A stretch of 64,000 bases of DNA from Desulfovibrio subterraneus (GTDB taxonomy: Bacteria; Desulfobacterota; Desulfovibrionia; Desulfovibrionales; Desulfovibrionaceae): contig NZ_BLVO01000004.1 in assembly GCF_013340285.1 (NCBI RefSeq), positions 310,001 to 374,000 of the forward strand, written 5' to 3'. Below, piece after piece: positions 59,825-64,000 of this stretch. A program made the position numbers and the translations under genes. Position 1 is the stretch's first letter, and every line of letters begins with the position of its first letter. Under the pieces are notes generated by a model, which was given only the letters and a program-made list of their open reading frames with translations, ran no database searches and was not told the origin of the DNA.

Positions 59825-61078
59825 ATGCACAAGATACTCATCATCGAAGATAGCAGATCCACCGCCAAACTCATCCAGCATGCCATTATGGAACGTCTGG
59901 GCATTGCCTGCGACATTGCCATGAACATGACCGAGGCTGAAGGCTACATTCAGCCCGACCCCGCCGCCTATACCATTGTGCTGTGCGACCTGAACCTCCC
60001 CGACGCACCGGCGGGTGAAGCCGTGGACATGGTCATGAGCTACCGGCTGCCCTGCGTGGTGGTCAGCGCCGGATTGACGAAAGCCTCCCGCCTTCAGATG
60101 CTGCACAAACCCATAAGCGACTATGTGCTCAAACGCGGCACCCGCGACATTCAGTATCTCATCGGGGTGGTCGAAAGACTGCTCAGGAACGAGAAAACCA
60201 AGGTGCTCGTGGTGGACGATTCAAACACCTACCGCAAGGGATTGGTAGACATGCTCACCCGGCAACGCCTGCAGGTGCTGGAGGCATGCAACGGCGTTCA
60301 GGCCCTTGAAGTGCTGGAAGAAAACCCCGATATCCAGCTCATCCTTTCCGACTACAACATGCCCCTCATGGACGGATTTCAGCTTACGGAAGCCGTGCGC
60401 GCACGCTATGCGCAGGACAGGGTTGCCATCATCGTCACCACCGGACTGGAAGAAGACCTCGCGGCCCAGTTTCTGCGCTATGGTGCCAACGACTTCATCC
60501 CCAAGGCGGCATCCTTTGAGGAACTGCTCTGCCGCATCCACATGAACCTGAACATGCTCGACCTTATCAGGATCAACCGCGACCTTTCTGAAAAAGATCC
60601 GCTCACGGGACTCTACAACCGGCGCATGTTGTTCAAAGAAGGCGGCAGACTCATTGAAAAAGCCGGGGAATCCGGCCGCGTAACAGCCGCCATGCTCGAT
60701 ATAGATCACTTCAAGAAGGTCAACGACACTTACGGACACGCAGGGGGTGACCTTGCCCTTCGCTGCATGGGCGATCTCATCACCCGCCAGTTTCCACCGC
60801 CATGCATAACCGCCAGATACGGCGGCGAGGAATTCTGCATCCTCTTTCCCGACACAGTGCCTCATTCCATCGCACTGGAACAACTTGAAGTCTTCCGTTC
60901 CTCAGTGGAGGCGCTGCAGATTCCATATGAAGAAACAGCATTTTCCTTCACCGTGTCCATAGGGGTTGCGCGCGCAACACCCTACGGGCTTGACGACACG
61001 CTCAATGCTGCGGACCAGCGGCTATACGAGGCCAAGCGTTCAGGGAGAAACCGCATACAATTTTGTCCGCCTCAATGA
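59825..61078 (+). CDS. Dual-receiver diguanylate cyclase (REC-REC-GGDEF)
   Basis: A 417-residue cytoplasmic protein. Receiver 1 (about 3-115) has IIEDSRSTAKL and the acceptor Asp in LCDLNLP. Receiver 2 (about 125-245) has VVDDSNTYRK, LSDYNMPLMDG and FIPKAA with the conserved Lys. The GGDEF domain (about 260-417) has DPLTGLYNRRM, LDIDHFKKVNDTYGH and the active site RYGGEEF. The inhibitory RxxD site before GGEEF is absent (CITARYGGEEF), so feedback by c-di-GMP is probably lost. The ATG at 59825 follows AGGTGG. It lies 170 bases before a chemoreceptor gene in the same direction; its kinase is not adjacent. Confidence 0.93.
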   Translation: MHKILIIEDSRSTAKLIQHAIMERLGIACDIAMNMTEAEGYIQPDPAAYTIVLCDLNLPDAPAGEAVDMVMSYRLPCVVVSAGLTKASRLQMLHKPISDYVLKRGTRDIQYLIGVVERLLRNEKTKVLVVDDSNTYRKGLVDMLTRQRLQVLEACNGVQALEVLEENPDIQLILSDYNMPLMDGFQLTEAVRARYAQDRVAIIVTTGLEEDLAAQFLRYGANDFIPKAASFEELLCRIHMNLNMLDLIRINRDLSEKDPLTGLYNRRMLFKEGGRLIEKAGESGRVTAAMLDIDHFKKVNDTYGHAGGDLALRCMGDLITRQFPPPCITARYGGEEFCILFPDTVPHSIALEQLEVFRSSVEALQIPYEETAFSFTVSIGVARATPYGLDDTLNAADQRLYEAKRSGRNRIQFCPPQ

Positions 61079-61247
61079 GCGGGATGATTAATCCGCTCAC
61101 CCTGTTGCAGCGACAATCGATATCTGCAAGAGTATTGCAAACCTGAATACACGCACCGCAACCGGCCTCCATTGCGGACAGAGGTACACACTCCCGACGG
61201 TGCAACCATCGCAAAGCAGCCGCAACAGTAGCTTCAAAGGGAAAGAG

Positions 61248-63707
61248 ATGAACTTTTTCGCCAACCTCCGCATGCGCCCAAAATTGATCGGCCTCTTTCT
61301 CCTCGTCGGCGCACTGCCGGCAATCATCATCGGGTTATGGACAGCGCGGCTTTCCAGCCAGTCCCTCATGGACAAGAGCCTTGCCCAGCTCACCACGGCC
61401 CAGCGTATCAAAACCACACAGGTGGAACGCTTCTTCAGCCAGCAGGCAGGAACCGCACAGGTGTTTGTGCAGAACCCCTACTTCATCGAAGCCTTTGCCA
61501 AATTTCGCAGCGCATTCATGGCGGCGGGGGGCAGCGCCGGGGGCAAGGTCAAGGGACTGGGCAACGGCGAAGTGGAAGCGCCCAACTCCTATAAATCCGT
61601 CATGCGGCGCTATGACGAAGCCATCACAAATTTTCAGCAAAGCAACGGATTGAGAGATCTGCTCTTTGTCACCGTGGAGAACGGGCAGATATGTTACAGC
61701 GCCCGCAAAGGCACGGATCTAGGCTCTTCGGCAGAAGACTCCGGCAGCATTCTCACCTCGCTGCTCGGTGAAGCCCTGAAGGGCAAGAACACAGTCATTG
61801 GCGACATGCAGCCCTATGCACCGGACGACGGCACCCCGGCCCAGTTCATTGCCGCGCCCATCTTCAACGGTGAAACCCTCATGGGGGCCGTGCTCTTTCG
61901 CATGAACCTGAACGCCCTGAGCAACATCATGCTCGAACGCGAGGGCATGGGCGAGAGCGGCGAAACCTATCTGGTGGGCAGCGACTTCCGCATGCGTTCC
62001 GACTCGTGGCGAGATCAGGCAAAGCGCACCGTGAACGAATCGTTCAAGGGCACGCCCGAAGCCAACGGCATAATGACACAGCCGGTCAAATCCGCGCTTG
62101 AGGGGGCATCCGGCTCCGGAGAGGCGTCCGACTTTGCAGGCATGGATACCCTTGCCGCATACGGTCCCGTCAAAGTGGGGAACATGACATGGGCGCTGGT
62201 GGCCGACATTTACAAGGACGAGGTGCAGGCCCCCATAACGCACCTGTTCACCTCTGTGGCGATCATGCTGCTCGTAACGGCAGTGCTGGTTGCACTGGCT
62301 GCCATTCTGGTAGCCAACTCCATCACGGTTCCTCTCAAAATAGTTCAGGACTACGCACGTGACATAGCCCAGGGCAAACTCGGAAGCGAAGTGGCCTGCA
62401 CTCTTCAGGGGGAACTGGGAGAACTTTCAAGCGACATCTGCACCATGGTCGGCGAACTCAAGGTACGCCTCGGCTTTGCACAGGGCGTGCTCAAGGCCAT
62501 TCCCATTGCCGTTGTCACCACAGACAGAAAGGACTGCATCACCTTCGTGAATCAGTCCATGGTGAACCACGTGGAGCGGGAAGGACAGCCGGAATCATTC
62601 ATCGGCATGCATGTGGGGGAATTCATTTACGGCGAAAAACGGGACACCTACTCCACCCGTGCCATCCGCGAGGAACGTACGCTGGATGAAGAAGGCACCA
62701 TGCAAACCCTGCGTGGCAACACCCGCATTTCCCGTTCGGTGGCGACTCCCCTGTACGATCTGGATAACGCTCTCATAGGCTGCATTGAGCTTATTGTGGA
62801 CATGACCGAACTGCGCCGGCAGCAGGAAGCCATGCGGCGCAAGAACGACACCATCGGCAAAGCGGCGCAGGACGCGGATGCCATTTCCGAACAGGTCAAT
62901 TCCGCCGCAGAAGCGCTTGCGGAGCAGATAGAGGAATCCGCACGCGGATCAGAAATGCAGCGCGAGCGGACAGGGCAGGCGACCACCGCCATAGAACAGA
63001 TGAACATTGCCACGCTGGAAGTGGCGCAGGCCGCATCCACAGCGTCTCAAAATGCAGGTGAGGCCATCAGCACCGCCCGCCACGGCAGCGGCGTGGTGGA
63101 AAACCTTGTCTCCTCCATCAGCGATGTCCGTCAGAAATCCGATACCCTCAAGGTGCTGCTGGCCGAACTCGGCGTGCAGGCAGACGGCATAGGCAAGATC
63201 ATGGGAGTCATTTCCGACATTGCGGACCAGACCAACCTTCTGGCCCTGAACGCAGCCATTGAAGCCGCCCGTGCAGGCGAGGCAGGCAGAGGGTTTGCCG
63301 TTGTCGCCGACGAGGTACGCAAACTTGCGGAAAAGACCATGACGGCTACCAGAGAGGTGGACGCCGCGGTAACTGCCATACAGCAAGGCACCCGCAGAAA
63401 TATCGACGAAATGGACCTTGCCTCCCAATCCATTGACAGTACGACAGGCCTTGCCGGAGAGGCAGGTAAGGCGCTGCGCGACATAGTCTCTGTCATTGAA
63501 CAGACGGGCGACAACGTGCGCGACATTGCAACGGCGGCCGAAGAACAGTCCGCCACCAGTGAAGAGATCAGTCAGGCTGCGGAAGAAATAAGCGTCATTG
63601 CCTCGGAAACAGCGCAGAACATGACCCGTTCCTCCGAAGCAGTGGCAGACCTTGCCAGGCTGGCGCAGGAACTGAGAAGCCTCATTCAGGAAATGCAGAA
63701 AGAATAA
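61248..63707 (+). CDS. Methyl-accepting chemotaxis protein with Cache and PAS domains (second)
   Basis: An 819-residue chemoreceptor. TM1 is at about 12-34. A long periplasmic sensor (about 38-335) includes [19 protein letters not shown] and a Cache-type second half ([25 protein letters not shown]). TM2 is at about 342-365, then HAMP and PAS (about 410-520). The coiled-coil signalling domain has a tip [23 protein letters not shown] almost identical to the receptor at 34295. The ATG at 61248 has AAGGG 7 bases upstream. Repeat copy 5 and a terminator follow. Ligand unknown. Confidence 0.92.
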   Translation: MNFFANLRMRPKLIGLFLLVGALPAIIIGLWTARLSSQSLMDKSLAQLTTAQRIKTTQVERFFSQQAGTAQVFVQNPYFIEAFAKFRSAFMAAGGSAGGKVKGLGNGEVEAPNSYKSVMRRYDEAITNFQQSNGLRDLLFVTVENGQICYSARKGTDLGSSAEDSGSILTSLLGEALKGKNTVIGDMQPYAPDDGTPAQFIAAPIFNGETLMGAVLFRMNLNALSNIMLEREGMGESGETYLVGSDFRMRSDSWRDQAKRTVNESFKGTPEANGIMTQPVKSALEGASGSGEASDFAGMDTLAAYGPVKVGNMTWALVADIYKDEVQAPITHLFTSVAIMLLVTAVLVALAAILVANSITVPLKIVQDYARDIAQGKLGSEVACTLQGELGELSSDICTMVGELKVRLGFAQGVLKAIPIAVVTTDRKDCITFVNQSMVNHVEREGQPESFIGMHVGEFIYGEKRDTYSTRAIREERTLDEEGTMQTLRGNTRISRSVATPLYDLDNALIGCIELIVDMTELRRQQEAMRRKNDTIGKAAQDADAISEQVNSAAEALAEQIEESARGSEMQRERTGQATTAIEQMNIATLEVAQAASTASQNAGEAISTARHGSGVVENLVSSISDVRQKSDTLKVLLAELGVQADGIGKIMGVISDIADQTNLLALNAAIEAARAGEAGRGFAVVADEVRKLAEKTMTATREVDAAVTAIQQGTRRNIDEMDLASQSIDSTTGLAGEAGKALRDIVSVIEQTGDNVRDIATAAEEQSATSEEISQAAEEISVIASETAQNMTRSSEAVADLARLAQELRSLIQEMQKE

Positions 63708-63735
63708 GTATTCCGAAGGGTAATGACAAACCTCC

Positions 63736-63875
63736 GTTTTCAGTAAAACCATATTCCCGTTAAGCCGGAACTGCGGTCAATAAACGGATTTTCATCGCTC
63801 ATACGAGGTGCAGGAACGTCAGGTTCCTGCCCGGGGGAGCCCCAAAATACCAGAAATGGCTGTGTCAGCAGTCTG
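63736..63875 (-). repeat. Dispersed intergenic element, copy 5 (inverted)
   Basis: 140 bases, same length and order as copy 3 but on the minus strand. Read on that strand it has CAGACTGCTG, GGCTCCCCCGGGCAGG, the hairpin GCAGGAAC-CTGAC-GTTCCTGC, CACCTCGTATGAGCGATG and CAGTTCCGGCTTAACGGG. It begins about 28 bases after the chemoreceptor stop, with a terminator at 63910. Confidence 0.88.
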
Positions 63876-63909
63876 AGGAATACGTATTCCGGACAGTAGA
63901 AACAAAAAC

Positions 63910-63939
63910 GGGGCGCACCGCATATGCACGGTGCGCCCC
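63910..63939. terminator. Bidirectional terminator at the right end
   Basis: A perfect 11-bp stem (GGGGCGCACCG at 63910-63920 with CGGTGCGCCCC at 63929-63939) has A-rich and T-rich flanks. Confidence 0.8.
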
Positions 63940-63973
63940 ATTTATTATTGGCTGCATCGTCCCGCAGGCGGGA

Positions 63974-64000
63974 TCAGAAGCTCCTGATGGCGCTCTGGCA
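63974..64000 (-). CDS. Possible 3' end of a minus-strand gene
   Basis: The last bases read on the minus strand give CQSAIRSF and a TGA at 63974-63976, just inside a bidirectional terminator. This fits the end of a convergent gene running in from the right, but eight residues are too few to identify it or to be sure. Confidence 0.3.
   Translation of the reverse strand, partial: CQSAIRSF

Noticed and set aside
1-64000. CRISPR array, IS transposase, rRNA genes
   Set aside because: No regularly spaced 25-40-bp repeats with unique spacers, no DDE-transposase motif in any frame and no rRNA signature. The tandem arrays found have 10-17-bp periods without spacers.

Overview
The window looks like chromosome of a mesophilic sulfate-reducing bacterium of the Desulfovibrionaceae (inference). 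Pointers are a flavoredoxin-like flavoprotein, a C4-dicarboxylate TRAP system beside a CitA/DcuS-type two-component pair, a glycolate/D-lactate oxidase, many sensors and chemoreceptors, YkgJ-type Cys-cluster proteins and moderately high GC. No dsr or apr gene is present, so the lineage rests on overall gene style, not a marker.

Layout. 1-7.2 kb: 3' end of argC; then, on the minus strand, a polar amino-acid ABC importer (binding protein, permease, ATPase, permease) followed by glcD; then a flavoredoxin and a small MscS channel. 7.2-16.8 kb: a divergent pair of ABC-type periplasmic binding protein and heme-c hybrid kinase; a CitA/DcuS-like kinase and response regulator with an 8-bp overlap; and the dctP-dctQ-dctM TRAP operon they probably control. 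17-20 kb: a small secreted Gly-rich protein and two paralogous family-3 solute-binding proteins. 20.4-29.3 kb: a split envelope-stress/polyamine set (CesT-like chaperone, PspA, DUF4178, lipoprotein, DUF350, membrane spermidine-synthase-like protein), interrupted by an Fe-alcohol dehydrogenase, a LysR/DMT-transporter pair and a Cys-rich protein. 29.5-36.6 kb: a tightly overlapping NifB-like radical SAM / ModA-like / NapH-like operon, a sigma-54 activator, and a divergent chemoreceptor with its own sigma-54 promoter.

36.8-45 kb looks like stacked integrations at a tRNA-Glu gene. The intact tRNA (44884-44961) is preceded by two decayed copies of its 3' half (36831 and 41564), each still followed by a hairpin. 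Between them lie a chromate-resistance module (MFS, small protein, rhodanese, ChrB-like, ChrA) and a gluconate-dehydrogenase-like pair. A frameshifted tyrosine-recombinase C-terminus lies beside the tRNA.

45-64 kb: a structured intergenic element, a membrane protein, a COG2509 FAD protein, an ECF sigma operon (sigma factor, membrane protein with a glycogen-binding-type domain, secreted protein, TPR/OmpA lipoprotein, Ala/Gly-rich protein), a DUF4139 protein, a cupin, a PBP1A, a GT39/YkgJ pair, a dual-receiver diguanylate cyclase and a second chemoreceptor.

Five copies of an about 140-bp structured repeat (409, 16818, 22188, 25416, 63736) sit at gene 3' ends next to terminator hairpins. This family, the NifB-like operon and the tRNA-Glu island stack are the most interesting items.
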